A DNA stretch of 64,000 bases from Streptomyces caeruleatus (GCF_001514235.1 NZ_KQ948939.1:139135-203134); one strand, 5' to 3'. Positions 1 through 8,965 are shown, counted from the first letter of the stretch. Notes: a model not told the origin generated them from the sequence alone. Numbers and translations are program-made.

Positions 1-356
1 TCACCGCCCCCAGCACGGCCGCGAACCGCAAGGGCATCCTGATCGCCAACTCGGCCGTGAACGGCGACGTCTCCGCGTCCAGCTTCTACCTGGGCCGCCC
101 CTGGCACGCGGGCGGTGACGCGACCCTCGACCCCCAGACGACGGTCCGCAACACCACCCTCGGCGCGGCGGTCAAGTCCACGCCCTGGACGGACATGAGC
201 GGCTTCTCCTGGAAGGACGACCGGTTCGCGGAGTACAAGAACACGGGTGCGGGAGCCGGGGGCGCGAGCGGGGACCGGCCGCATCTGACCGACGCTCAGG
301 CCGCCGGGCAGGAGGTCGCGGACTGGCTGGGCGACTGGACGCCGACGGCTTCCTGA
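1..356 (+). CDS. Pectinesterase, C-terminal part (5' end outside window)
   Basis: The frame is open from base 3 and ends at TGA 354-356. The translation contains LGRPWH, the conserved pectin methylesterase motif of carbohydrate esterase family 8, in which the Arg and Trp contact substrate. It is followed by a typical C-terminal stretch ending ...DWLGDWTPTAS. The family de-esterifies homogalacturonan to pectate and methanol. Only about 117 residues are visible, so the signal peptide and the catalytic Asp residues cannot be checked. A hairpin lies just downstream. A GTG at 57 is in frame but falls inside the domain, so it is not the start. Confidence 0.85.
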   Translation, partial: TAPSTAANRKGILIANSAVNGDVSASSFYLGRPWHAGGDATLDPQTTVRNTTLGAAVKSTPWTDMSGFSWKDDRFAEYKNTGAGAGGASGDRPHLTDAQAAGQEVADWLGDWTPTAS

Positions 357-376
357 CCTTCGCTCACCTGTGTGCA

Positions 377-412
377 CCCCGTCCCGCCCGCCGCAGGACG
401 GACGGGACGGGG
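377..412. terminator. Hairpin between convergent genes
   Basis: The 14-nt arms 377-390 and 399-412 pair with one mismatch around an 8-nt loop. The hairpin lies between the pectinesterase stop and the end of the minus-strand lipoprotein gene. There is no U-tract, as usual in high-GC actinobacteria. It probably serves both strands. Confidence 0.6.
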
Positions 413-462
413 TACGCACGGTGCGGAGTACGCATGGTGCGGGGCGAGCCGGCGCCGTTCCG

Positions 463-1554
463 TCAGGAGTCCAGCAGGGTTCCCGGCAGGTCGAACTGCT
501 TGGACTTGCCCGTGGTGAGGTTCACGCGGGTCACCGTGTCCTCGGCGTAGACGAGCCAGCCCGCCGAGGTGTCGGTGAGGCTCAGGGGGCCGGTGAGACC
601 CTTGACTCGGGCGCGGTGCAGTTCCTTGCCGGTAGTGGTGTCGATCTCCACCAGCTCGGTGTCACCGCCGGTTGCCGCAGCGACCACGATCGACGAGTCC
701 GTCGCCGCCACCGCGTCCACCCGGCCGCCGGCCACCGAGACCGCCGTCTCGCCGTCACCGCGGGTGAGGGTGACCTTGACCGCACCCGACTTGGCGGAGG
801 ATCCCGAAGCCGGGGAGCCGACGATCACCGGACGTCCCGACGGGCAGGCGAGATCCTGCACGTCCAGGCCGCTCGGGACGTCGACGGAAGTGACCTTGCC
901 GTCGGTCAGCCGTGCGGTGGAGATCTTCGTGCCGGTTCCCTGACCGGCGCCCAGGCAGACCGTGTCCGAGGCCGGGTCGGAGGCCGCCAGGGTGACGGTG
1001 CCCGGGACCTTGAGTTCGCGCGTGGTCGTCCAGTCGGCCGGTTTCCGCACCAGCACGCTGGACGCGGCGGCGCCGCTCGACGACTTGGCGTCGGGCAGCC
1101 CCGCCACCTCGGCGACCAGCGACTTCCCGGGCAGGATCCGGCGCAGCCGCTCGTCGCCCGTCACGCCGTCGAGGGTGTGGTCCTTACGGTCGACCTGGTA
1201 GCGCCGGTCCGGCTTGCCGTCCTTGCGCGGCACGGTCAACAGCCAGCGCCCGTCGGCCAGTCGGACGATGTGCGGGCTGACCGAATCGTCGTCGTCGGCC
1301 TGCTGGGGCACGACGACGAGGCTCTCGGCCCTGGCCTTGTCCGGGTTGATCCCGACGATCGTCACCAGGCCGTCGACCTTGGCGAGCGCGAACGTCGAGG
1401 AGCCCTTCCAGTCCGTGCCCAGGTCCACCCCGCCCGGCCCGGAACAGGCCGTCGTCAGCGCGGCCGTCGTGCCGAGCGCGGCGAGGAGGAGGGCCGCACG
1501 CGCCGGGCCGCCGGCCCGTCCGCGGTGCTCAGGTGTCGTGGGGGGAAGCGGCAT
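463..1554 (-). CDS. Secreted lipoprotein with repeat (beta-propeller-like) domain
   Basis: This is the last gene of the minus-strand ABC operon 3520-463. The N-terminus has a hydrophobic stretch followed by lipobox LTTAC, so it is predicted to be lipidated and anchored outside the membrane. The rest is rich in short beta-type repeats (for example TVTRVNLTTGKSK and ELVEIDTTTGKEL) resembling PQQ/WD-like propeller blades, which suggests a binding surface rather than an enzyme; this fold is inferred by eye. A GTG at 1566 overlaps the permease stop and would add four residues; the ATG at 1554 is an equal candidate. It may be an accessory of the ABC system or an independent sensor. Confidence 0.75.
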   Translation of the reverse strand: MPLPPTTPEHRGRAGGPARAALLLAALGTTAALTTACSGPGGVDLGTDWKGSSTFALAKVDGLVTIVGINPDKARAESLVVVPQQADDDDSVSPHIVRLADGRWLLTVPRKDGKPDRRYQVDRKDHTLDGVTGDERLRRILPGKSLVAEVAGLPDAKSSSGAAASSVLVRKPADWTTTRELKVPGTVTLAASDPASDTVCLGAGQGTGTKISTARLTDGKVTSVDVPSGLDVQDLACPSGRPVIVGSPASGSSAKSGAVKVTLTRGDGETAVSVAGGRVDAVAATDSSIVVAAATGGDTELVEIDTTTGKELHRARVKGLTGPLSLTDTSAGWLVYAEDTVTRVNLTTGKSKQFDLPGTLLDS

Positions 1555-1562
1555 GGGGTGGC

Positions 1563-2780
1563 TCACCAGTCCTTCATCGCGTCTGTGGGGGACATCCTCG
1601 CGGCCCTGCGTGCCGGGGCCAGCGAACCGATCGCCACCACCAGCACCGTCAGGCCGAGAAGCAACAGCAGGGTGGCCGCGGACGGCAGCAGGACCCAGCC
1701 CTTGACGTACGGCGCCAGCTCCGCGCTGCCGCGCAACAGGGCCGCGGCACCGCCGCCGAGCAGGGCGCCCAGCACGACGCCGATCAGCGCGGCCGCGGCT
1801 CCCACCAGCGCCATCTCGGTGACCAGCATCGTCAGCACCGACCGCGTACGGAATCCGACCGCCTTGAGGATGCCGATCTCCTGGGCACGCTGCCGCGACA
1901 GCGCGCCGGTCACGGTGACCGCGCCGACGAACGCCAGCACACCGAGCACCCCGAGCAGCACCTGGCCGACCACCTTGATCATCTCCAGGACTCCGGGCAG
2001 CGCGCTGAGCTGCTGCTGGAGGGTGACCGCCGGATAGCCCAGCTGCTGCACGGACTTCGTCACGGCCGGCACGTCCGCGGCCGTCCTCGCGACCACGGTC
2101 AGCTGGTCGTAGCCGACGGTGGACAGGTAGTTCTTCTCCTGCTCGCCGGACCGCTGGGCCGCCCACCTGACCACGGTGGAGTCGGCGGCGTACGCGGCGT
2201 CCGGGTTGTCGAGCTGCCAGGTCGGGTCGTACACGCCGACCAGACGGGCGTGGCCCGTGACCCCGGTGCCCTCGCCCTGCCGTACGAAGCGGGTGGTCTC
2301 GATCTCTATGTCCTGGCCCACCAGCTTGCCCAGGTCCGCGCCCTGGGAGGCGGCCGGGGCCACGATCTCGCCCGGCTTCAGCGGGAAGAGGTCCTTGCGT
2401 ACGGACTTGGTGACCGGCGGGGTGAGGGCCGGGCGGTAGGTCGTCGCGTACAGCAGGACGGTGTCGCCCGCCTTCGTCAGCACCCCGAACGACACCTGCG
2501 CGCGGTGCTGCACCGACTCGACGTGCGGCAGCTTCGCCAGCCGCGCCTCGGTACGGTCCGTCAGCTGCGGGGTGTCGGGCCGGTCGACGGGACGGTCGAC
2601 GGTGATGCTGCGGTTGGCGCTGCTCTCCTTCACACCGGAGTCGGTGACGCCCTGCGCCCGGTCGGCGATGCCGAGCGCGCCGAGGCAGACGGCGGCGGCG
2701 ACCGAGACCAGTGCCACCAGGCCGATCAGACGGCGGCGCAGGGCGCGGACGTTGGCCAGCGCCAGACTGAAGACGTTCAT
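1563..2780 (-). CDS. FtsX/MacB-type ABC transporter permease
   Basis: The protein has 405 residues. One N-terminal membrane segment (about residues 18-40) is followed by a long extracellular domain, then three C-terminal membrane segments beginning near residue 265 (GQVLLGVLGVLAFVGAVTVTGAL). That is the FtsX/MacB fold. The segment RAQEIGILKAVGFRTRSV matches the coupling-helix region of these permeases. The start ATG overlaps the upstream ATPase stop by 4 nt, so the two are translationally coupled and form one complex. Such systems act as mechanotransducers or lipoprotein/peptide exporters; the substrate here is unknown. Confidence 0.9.
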   Translation of the reverse strand: MNVFSLALANVRALRRRLIGLVALVSVAAAVCLGALGIADRAQGVTDSGVKESSANRSITVDRPVDRPDTPQLTDRTEARLAKLPHVESVQHRAQVSFGVLTKAGDTVLLYATTYRPALTPPVTKSVRKDLFPLKPGEIVAPAASQGADLGKLVGQDIEIETTRFVRQGEGTGVTGHARLVGVYDPTWQLDNPDAAYAADSTVVRWAAQRSGEQEKNYLSTVGYDQLTVVARTAADVPAVTKSVQQLGYPAVTLQQQLSALPGVLEMIKVVGQVLLGVLGVLAFVGAVTVTGALSRQRAQEIGILKAVGFRTRSVLTMLVTEMALVGAAAALIGVVLGALLGGGAAALLRGSAELAPYVKGWVLLPSAATLLLLLGLTVLVVAIGSLAPARRAARMSPTDAMKDW

Positions 2781-3523
2781 TCGGCGCTCTCCGTCCGCGT
2801 GTTGGCCCTGGTCCGCTCGCCCGCCGGCTTCCTCTCGGCGGGCTCCTCCCGCGTGAACTCGCCCTTGTCCAGGCGGTGCACCACGTCCGCGAAGTCCGAC
2901 ACGGCCGGATTGTGGGTGACCAGGAGAACCGCCCGGCCCTCGTCGGCCAGTTCCCGGAACAGCCCGAGCAGCACGTCCTCGCTCTCCGAGTCGAGGTTTC
3001 CGGTGGGCTCGTCGGCCAGTACCGCGGGCGGGTCGTTGATCAGCGCCCGCGCCAGTGCCACCCGCTGCTGCTCGCCGCCGGACAGCTCACTGGGCAGATG
3101 GTCGGCGCGTTCCGCGAGCCCGACCCGCTCCAGCAGGGTCCGGGCGCGTGCCTCGCCGTCGGCACGGCGGCCGGTGAACGGCAGGACGACATTGCGCAGC
3201 GCCGAGTGCTGTGGCAACAGGTTGTACGACTGGAACACGAACCCGAGCCGGGTGCGGCGCAGATCGGCCAGCGCACCGTCACCGAGGCCCGTGACGTCGG
3301 CATCCCCGACATACACCCGGCCGCTGTCCGGCGGGGTCAGCAACCCGAGGATGTGCAGGAGGGTCGTCTTCCCCGAGCCGGAGTGCCCGACCAGGGCCGT
3401 GACCTCGCCGCCTCTCACGGCCAGCTCGACGTCGCGCAGGACATCGACCCGCCTTCCGCGCAGGGTGTAGGACTTGCCCACACCCTCGGCCCGCAGCAGT
3501 GCGTTCACCGAACTCTCGCTCAC
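2777..3523 (-). CDS. ABC transporter ATP-binding protein (MacB/LolD type)
   Basis: The protein has 248 residues. Walker A is GHSGSGKTT, the signature is LSGGEQQRVALARAL, Walker B is AVLADEPTGNLD and the H-loop is LVTHN. The DEPTGNLDS motif is typical of the LolD/MacB/FtsE branch that pairs with FtsX-like permeases. The start chosen is the GTG at 3523, which overlaps the stop of the upstream lipoprotein gene (GTGA). A longer reading frame exists upstream but would run inside that gene. It energises the permease encoded at 1563-2780. Confidence 0.92.
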   Translation of the reverse strand: MSESSVNALLRAEGVGKSYTLRGRRVDVLRDVELAVRGGEVTALVGHSGSGKTTLLHILGLLTPPDSGRVYVGDADVTGLGDGALADLRRTRLGFVFQSYNLLPQHSALRNVVLPFTGRRADGEARARTLLERVGLAERADHLPSELSGGEQQRVALARALINDPPAVLADEPTGNLDSESEDVLLGLFRELADEGRAVLLVTHNPAVSDFADVVHRLDKGEFTREEPAERKPAGERTRANTRTESAE

Positions 3524-5238
3524 TTTCCGTTCTTCGGGGCCGGCATCCAGCCCATGGCGCCGTGCAGTTGCCGGTCCAGCGTCCACACGCCCCAGGTGGT
3601 CTTCAGGTCGCACGCGGAGTCCCCGCCGCCGACCCGGTACAGGTCGGGCAGCCCGGGACAGCCCCTGTACGGCGTGATGCCGCGCCCCAGCGCCTCCCGC
3701 AGTTGCGCGTCGAGTGCGCCACCGAGCAGCGAGTAGGCCCGCACGACCAAGGCGTAGTTGTAGAGGGAGGTGAACCGGTCCGGGTTCTGCGCCCAGCGCT
3801 CCAGGGCCTCGGCGGTGATCCAGGAAGGGATACTGTCACGCTGCCCGCTGTCGGCGAGACCGACGGCGACCGTGGCCGCCGCGACCACCCGCTCCGGGGT
3901 GTCCGGCTGCCAGGTGCCGAACCTGGGTACGGCCGTCGAGGCCCCGGCGTCGGCACAGTTGAGCGTGGTGCGCTGCCACTGGGTGGCGTTCTGCTCGGTC
4001 ACGGTGTCGGGCAGCACCTGTGGGTCGGCGCACAGTTCCCGCGCCTCCTCGCTCGTGCCGCCACCCGCGGTGACCTTGCGCAGCGCGGCTCGGCTCAGCC
4101 GCTCGGGGCCTGCCTGACTGACGTCGTCGGACTTCTCCTCGCGCTCCAGGGCCGCCAACAGCCGGGAGTCCTTCCGCGACCAGTCTTCCAGCGCCCGCAG
4201 GCGTTGTACGAAGAGGGAGGCGTCCGGATTGCCGATGTAGGCGTCCGGGTCGCGTACCGTCCCGTCGTCGAGCCGTTCGCCGTCGAGCCGCTTCAGTACC
4301 GGGGCGAACACGCTCGTGGGCGAACCGGCCGCCTTCAGCACATGGACCAGTTCGTAGAGCTGCTCGTACGGCAGCGTCGCCGCGCCGTCCCGGAGCACCG
4401 GCTCCCAGACCTGACGGTTCACGTCGGGCCGCTTCCCCGCGGCCTCCTGGATCAGGGTGTAGCTGTAGGTGTCGTCGAGCCGGGTCGCCCGGGCATCGGG
4501 CGTGAGCTCGGCGAAGTCGTCGGTGCGCGGTGCGGCGCTCTGGGTGAGGCCGGCGGGGACGGGTTCGCCCAGCAACCGCAGCGCGCGGGCGAGGGCACCG
4601 GCCTCGTCCAGGGGCAGATGCTTCTTCCGCCGCGAGCCGGTCGACGTACCGGTCAACGAGCCGAGCCAGGAGGCGGTGCCGGCCCGGTCCGCGGCCGGGA
4701 GGTCGTCCAGGTGCCCGAGTGCGTCGAGCACTTCGAGGGCCGCCCAGGTGCCGCCGAGGCGGGCCGCGTCGCTGTCGTCGCCCAGGGCGGAGTCGACGTA
4801 CCAGCCGCCCTTGGCCCGGAGCTTGTTCACGGCCGCGGCGTCGCTCGCGCCGAGCGCGGTACCGGCACCGGCCCGCCGCAGCGGGATCAGCCAGTCGCGG
4901 CCCCAGAGCGAGGAGGTCTCCAGCGCGTCCCCGCGCAGCGAAGCGACCTGCGCCGAGGCCACGCTCGTCTTCGGATCACGGCCCAGTTCGGACAGCGTCC
5001 GCAGTGCGAAGGACTGGGCCTGCGGGCCTGCGGGCTGTTCCCGTAGGAACGGGTGGTAGTAGTAGCCGTTCTGCTCACTGACCAGAAGGTCGAACTGCCG
5101 GGCTGCGGCGGATTCACGCTGCACGGACTCATCGGATTCAGATGTGGCTGTACATGAAGTGACGAGAGCGGCGCATATGACCGCCCCGGCAATTCGTGAC
5201 GCCAGCTTTCCGCCACGCGTCACCGAATCGAATTTCAC
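3520..5238 (-). CDS. Lipoprotein, large extracellular alpha-helical protein of unknown function
   Basis: First gene of the minus-strand operon lipoprotein - ATPase - permease - lipoprotein. From the GTG at 5238, preceded by a GGGGGCG ribosome-binding site, a short n-region and hydrophobic core lead to the lipobox-like VTSC at about residue 29. In-frame ATGs at 5262 and 5268 would give a longer n-region. The mature part (about 540 residues) is helical, with no catalytic motif I recognise. It may deliver or sense the substrate of the ABC system. Function unassigned. Confidence 0.78.
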   Translation of the reverse strand: MKFDSVTRGGKLASRIAGAVICAALVTSCTATSESDESVQRESAAARQFDLLVSEQNGYYYHPFLREQPAGPQAQSFALRTLSELGRDPKTSVASAQVASLRGDALETSSLWGRDWLIPLRRAGAGTALGASDAAAVNKLRAKGGWYVDSALGDDSDAARLGGTWAALEVLDALGHLDDLPAADRAGTASWLGSLTGTSTGSRRKKHLPLDEAGALARALRLLGEPVPAGLTQSAAPRTDDFAELTPDARATRLDDTYSYTLIQEAAGKRPDVNRQVWEPVLRDGAATLPYEQLYELVHVLKAAGSPTSVFAPVLKRLDGERLDDGTVRDPDAYIGNPDASLFVQRLRALEDWSRKDSRLLAALEREEKSDDVSQAGPERLSRAALRKVTAGGGTSEEARELCADPQVLPDTVTEQNATQWQRTTLNCADAGASTAVPRFGTWQPDTPERVVAAATVAVGLADSGQRDSIPSWITAEALERWAQNPDRFTSLYNYALVVRAYSLLGGALDAQLREALGRGITPYRGCPGLPDLYRVGGGDSACDLKTTWGVWTLDRQLHGAMGWMPAPKNGK

Positions 5239-5366
5239 CGAACGCCCCCGTGCGTCGTCCATTTCCATACTCACCGCGGTCACCGCGATACCGAAGTGCC
5301 GGAACCGCAGCGAAAAGTGCCACACCGTCGGGCCCTGACGGTGTGGCACCCCTACCTACTGAGCGA

Positions 5367-5864
5367 TCACGCGGCGCCCGCGTAGGCGCACTTCTCGCTG
5401 ACCTTGATCGAGCTGGTCACCTTCGCCGAGCCGCAGCTCTTGGTCGAGACGTACGTGGTGCTCCCGCCCGGCTTCATCTGGCCGTAGGTGTCCGAGATCT
5501 TGGCGTTGGTGTTCTTCCAGCGCACCTCACCCAGGGACCGGCTCTTCATCGTGAGCGTGGCCTCGGGGTTCTTGGAGATCGTGATGGAGACACTGACGCC
5601 GTGAGCCGCCAGTTCGGTGCGGTTCTGGATCCACTTCGCCTTGCGCGGGTTGGTCCCGGACATCTTGGTCGACGCCTTCCAGTCACAGGCGGTGACGTAG
5701 AAGCCGCAGTGCCAGGCGTTGATCGTGATCTTGTTGCCGCCCGGGATGCCCACCGAGGTGGAGGCCGAGGTGGCGTGGGCCGGCGCCGCCGTCATGACGA
5801 GGGCACCAGCCGCAACGGCGGTGGCAGCCCCGGACATCAGGCGCATACGTATGGCCTTGTTCAT
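5367..5864 (-). CDS. Small secreted protein of unknown function
   Basis: The protein has 165 residues. It has a classic Sec signal (MNKAIRMRL, a hydrophobic core, then APAHA cleavage at about residue 31). The mature region is Lys/Thr/Ser rich with four cysteines, which suggests two disulfides. The start ATG is preceded by GGGGAG at good spacing. It is monocistronic: the upstream operon begins near 5238 on the same strand, and the long region upstream of this gene is empty. No enzyme motif recognised. Confidence 0.8.
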   Translation of the reverse strand: MNKAIRMRLMSGAATAVAAGALVMTAAPAHATSASTSVGIPGGNKITINAWHCGFYVTACDWKASTKMSGTNPRKAKWIQNRTELAAHGVSVSITISKNPEATLTMKSRSLGEVRWKNTNAKISDTYGQMKPGGSTTYVSTKSCGSAKVTSSIKVSEKCAYAGAA

Positions 5865-6371
5865 TCGATTGTCTCCCCGTGAGATACCGAAAGCGGTTCC
5901 CGGGTCAGGGAACCGCCAACGCTCCGGACCTGAATCCAAGGGTCCGGTTTGGCGCTCCCAATTAATACAGGGAATCGAACGCGCAGCACAATCCAGCCAG
6001 TCGCCGACAGGCGTGCCACATGGCACGCCCGGGATACGGAACCTGCCCCCGGCGAATTCCATCAGAGGAGTAACCGGCCGAAATCCCTTACACAACTTTC
6101 ACGCACCAACGGTGACTCGTTTGCCCGGTGAAGTCAGCTGTGAAGTCCCCCGCCTTTCAGCCACGTTGGACGAGCCTGGCCGACACCGGGCCGCCCGCTG
6201 CCGGCGGGTGGAACGCCGACGGCTTCCTGAACCCCCGCGGGCCGTTCAACGTCAAGACCGGCGCGGGAGATCGTCAAGAGCGGTCCAACGATCGATCATG
6301 AGTTCGCCGAGCTCGGCCATGATTCAGCAACGTGAGAGTTTGGTTCGAATTTCGGGCGTACGTTCCACCCC
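5865..6371. other. Gene-poor region; possible gene remnant near 6180-6270
   Basis: About 500 nt between divergent genes. It must hold the promoter of the secreted protein (minus) and of the carbonic anhydrase (plus). One stretch, about 6180-6270, reads in the plus strand as a Gly/Pro/Asn-rich peptide (GGWNADGFLNPRGPFNVKTG) with protein-like composition but has no start or family match I can name. It may be a fragment of a lost secreted enzyme. Confidence 0.35.
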
Positions 6372-7145
6372 GTGAACTCTGACAGAGCCGTCGGCGCCCA
6401 GCCGACCGTATCCGCTCACAAGCGGTTCGCCCTTGCCTCTCCTGCCCGCCGCGCACTCCTGCGGTTCGGGCTCACCGGGGCCGCAGCGCTGGGGGCCACC
6501 GCAGCCCTCGGCGCCGCTCCCGCCGCCCCCAAGCCCCCCGCGCCTTCCTCGCGCCCCCGCCCGAGTACACCCCAGGAGGCCCTGCGTGAGCTCGCCGCGG
6601 GCAACCGGCGCTGGCGCACCTTCCGTGAGCGGCACCCCGACGAGTCGCCCGCCGTGCGGCAGTCCCTGACGTCGGGGCAGCACCCGTTCGCCGTCATCCT
6701 CGGCTGCATAGACTCCCGGGTCGCGCCGGAGCTGCTCTTCGACCAGGGCCTGGGTGACCTGTTCGTCGTGCGCTCCGCCGGCGAGGTCCTGGACGAGGCG
6801 GTCCTCGGCAGCATCGCCTATGGACCGCTGGAGCTGGGGACACCGCTGATCGTGGTGCTCGGACACCAGTCGTGCGGTGCCGTGACCGCCGCCGTCAAGG
6901 CGGACCAGACCGGTGAGCGGCTGCCTGCCCACATCCAGTACCTGGCCGACCAGATAGCCCCGAACATAGACCACACCAAGGCGGGCGACGCCTGCATCGC
7001 CTCCACCATCGACGCCAACGTACGAGCCGTCCGCGCCCGCCTCGCCGCCGAGCCCGACCTCGCCGCGAGGATCGACACCGGCCAGCTGGCGGTCGTCGGC
7101 GCCCGCTACGACCTGACGACCCAGCGGGTCAACCGGGTCGTCTGA
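6372..7145 (+). CDS. Beta-class carbonic anhydrase with Tat signal
   Basis: The protein has 257 residues. The zinc-binding and catalytic set of beta-carbonic anhydrases is complete: Cys112-x-Asp114-x-Arg116 (GCIDSR) and His165-x-x-Cys168 (GHQSCG). It interconverts CO2 and bicarbonate. Upstream of the domain is a twin-arginine-like segment (SPARRALLRFGL) with an Ala-rich hydrophobic core and a Pro-rich linker, so the folded zinc enzyme is probably exported by Tat, consistent with cytoplasmic metal loading. The start is GTG 6372. It is monocistronic. Confidence 0.92.
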   Translation: MNSDRAVGAQPTVSAHKRFALASPARRALLRFGLTGAAALGATAALGAAPAAPKPPAPSSRPRPSTPQEALRELAAGNRRWRTFRERHPDESPAVRQSLTSGQHPFAVILGCIDSRVAPELLFDQGLGDLFVVRSAGEVLDEAVLGSIAYGPLELGTPLIVVLGHQSCGAVTAAVKADQTGERLPAHIQYLADQIAPNIDHTKAGDACIASTIDANVRAVRARLAAEPDLAARIDTGQLAVVGARYDLTTQRVNRVV

Positions 7146-7182
7146 TCCCCGCGAGCACGGACCCTCCCCGGCATGCCCGGCG

Positions 7183-7581
7183 TCAGTGGAAGCCGAGCAT
7201 GCCGGGGGAGTCGATGTCGACGGTGACCACACCCGGCGGATAGTTCTGCTCCCGGTCCGTGAGGAGGATCGACATCCCTGCGAACTCCGGGCGCGGCAAG
7301 GCGCAGTACAGGGCGTGGCAGGTGTCGGCGCCGCCGTATCCGTCCCTGATCATCGTGCCGACGCTGACCGCTGCCACCATGTCCAGCGGATCGACCACGA
7401 CCGAGGAGAAGGCGAGCACCCGGCGTGCGGCCTCCGCGTCCTCGGACTCCGCCTGCGTGAGGCAGGCAGCGGGAACGCGGAGGAGCTCGCCCGGGGTGCG
7501 GGCCATGTTCCCGGCGAGAAGGTTCAGCGTCTTGTGCCCGTCAGCGAGGGCACGGGTGGCGCCGGTGTCGAGAATGATCAC
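7183..7581 (-). CDS. PIN-like domain toxin of a type II toxin-antitoxin pair
   Basis: The protein has 132 residues. It begins MIILDTGATRALADG, placing the first PIN-type acidic residue at Asp5, with further acidic positions in the ESEDAEAARR and YGGADTCHA segments. PIN/VapC toxins are Mg2+-dependent RNases that usually cut tRNA or rRNA. The ATG overlaps the stop of the antitoxin gene by 4 nt, the usual antitoxin-first layout. The acidic set is less canonical than in textbook VapC, so activity is inferred. Confidence 0.75.
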   Translation of the reverse strand: MIILDTGATRALADGHKTLNLLAGNMARTPGELLRVPAACLTQAESEDAEAARRVLAFSSVVVDPLDMVAAVSVGTMIRDGYGGADTCHALYCALPRPEFAGMSILLTDREQNYPPGVVTVDIDSPGMLGFH

Positions 7582-7865
7582 GCAGCCGCTCCACGGGCCA
7601 TACGCGCCTTCTCGGCAGCGATCCGGTTGATGTTGCCCAGTACGTCGGGTGCCTTGTCGAACTCCTCGTCGCTGATGTCAAGGCCGATCACGTCACGGAC
7701 GACTTGCCGGTCCGCCGCCACGCGCTCGGCGATCTGCGCCGCCGTGGGCTGCTCCGAGGCCAACTGCTCGACAAACTGCCCCAAAGTCATGCCCCGCTCC
7801 TTGGCGACCTGCGCGAGCTGGTCGCGGGCCTGCCGGGACACCTGGATGGTCGTGTGCTCTGCCAT
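7578..7865 (-). CDS. Ribbon-helix-helix antitoxin partner of the PIN protein
   Basis: The protein has 95 residues. The N-terminal segment MAEHTTIQVSRQARDQLAQ fits a ribbon-helix-helix strand plus helix, and MTLGQFVEQL gives the second helix. The C-terminal half is charged and would wrap the toxin. It is coupled to the downstream PIN gene by an ATGA overlap. It is expected to repress its own promoter, which must lie in the 77 nt upstream (7866-7942); I found no clear operator there. Confidence 0.78.
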   Translation of the reverse strand: MAEHTTIQVSRQARDQLAQVAKERGMTLGQFVEQLASEQPTAAQIAERVAADRQVVRDVIGLDISDEEFDKAPDVLGNINRIAAEKARMARGAAA

Positions 7866-7942
7866 GCCATCACCATAGTCGCGCTACGGCACGGCTGGCC
7901 CGTTTCCCACCCGGCTCCCCCAAACGTGTGAGCCCCCGGTGA

Positions 7943-8771
7943 TCAAAGCCTCAGCACCAGCGTCTCCTCCGTCGTGGCCCCCGTCCCCGGCCCCACCCCG
8001 GGCCCCGCCAGCCGCGCATACGTCCCACCCCGCGCCGCCAACTCGGCATGTGTGCCGGCCTCGACCAGCCGCCCGCCGTCCACGACGAGCACCCGGTCCG
8101 CGTCCGGCGCGAGGCTCAGGTCATGAGTGATCATGATCGTCGCACGGCCGGACATGAGGCGGCGCAACGGCTGTACACAGCTGGCGGGCGGCCACCGAGT
8201 CGAGGCCTGCCGTCGGTTCGTCGAGGACCAGGACGGGCGCGGCGCGCAGCATCGCGCGGGCGATGGTGATGCGTTTCAGCCGGCCGCCGGAGAGGGCGGC
8301 CGTGCCGGCGGCGATGTGCGTGTCGTATCCCACGGGGAGCGCCGTGATGAACTCGTGCGCCGCCGCCGCACGTGCCGCCCGCTCGATGTCCGGCTCGCTC
8401 GCGCCCGAGCGGCCGCACGCGATGTTCTCGCGGACGGTGCCGTTGAGGATCAGGGTCTCCTGGGGCAGCAGAGCGACGTTCTCGCGCAGGAACTCCAGAC
8501 CCACGTCGGTCAGCGGCACTCCGTCCAGGGTGATCGCGCCGGACTCCGGGTCGTAGAAGCGGGTGATGAGCTTGGCCGTGGTCGACTTGCCCGCGCCGCT
8601 CGGGCCCGTGATGATCACCAGCTCGCCGGGTCCCGCCGTGAAGGTCAGATCGGTCAGCGTCTCGCGGGCCGCCCCCCGATAGCGGAAGGACACCCCGTGG
8701 ACCGCCAGCCACTTACGGTCCCCGCGCGTAAGCGGCCAGAAGCGCCTAAAGGCCGTACGCACTTCCCTCAT
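7943..8771 (-). pseudogene. Broken ABC exporter gene: membrane domain lost, ATPase frameshifted
   Basis: The first part (8771 down to about 8177) reads MREVRTAFRRFWPLTRGDRKWLA, typical of the start of an ABC exporter membrane domain, then passes directly into the nucleotide-binding domain; the six membrane helices are missing. Walker A (GPSGAGKST), a degenerate signature (LSGGRLKR) and Walker B (VLVLDEPTAG) are present. Near 8176 the frame is lost: removing one T restores QLVQPLRRLMSGRATIMITHD, which continues with the H-loop to the stop at 7943. So there was an internal deletion plus a one-base insertion. A non-functional remnant, unless the single-base change is a sequencing error. Confidence 0.85.
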
Positions 8772-8811
8772 GCCAAAGTCCCTTTCCCGGACATCACGAA
8801 TTCCCGGACAT

Positions 8812-8865
8812 GACGGAGGCGGGGCCCCGGAGCCCGAGTGCTCCGGTGACCCCGCCTCGTCCGTC
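8812..8865. terminator. Strong hairpin terminator
   Basis: The arm 8812-8824 pairs with 8850-8865 with a two-base bulge, and a second inner stem (CGGAG/CTCCG) forms in the loop. It lies directly after the stop of the small basic peptide gene and ahead of the ABC remnant, ending the minus-strand DUF2993 transcript. Confidence 0.65.
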
Positions 8866-8869
8866 TACG

Positions 8870-8965
8870 TCAGCCCTTGTGCGCGACCGGGCGGCGCTTC
8901 GGGGCGGCGCCCTTCTTCGGCTTGGCGGGAGCCTTCTGCTTCTTGGCGGCCGGGGCGCCGGTCAT
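8870..8965 (-). CDS. Coupled 31-residue basic peptide
   Basis: The ATG (8963-8965) follows immediately after the TAG stop of the DUF2993 gene (TAGATG), so ribosomes could restart. The peptide begins MTGAPAAKKQKAPAKPKK and ends RRPVAHKG. It is almost only Ala, Pro, Lys, Arg and Gly, like the tails of actinobacterial nucleoid-associated proteins. A terminator follows. Its coupling and codon use argue that it is expressed; its role is unknown, with nucleic-acid or membrane binding possible by composition. Confidence 0.6.
   Translation of the reverse strand: MTGAPAAKKQKAPAKPKKGAAPKRRPVAHKG

Noticed and set aside
463..5349. Long plus-strand frames opposite the ABC operon
   Set aside because: They are rich in Arg, Gly and Pro without motifs, and lie opposite genes with clear families; GC-rich antisense frames stay open by composition.
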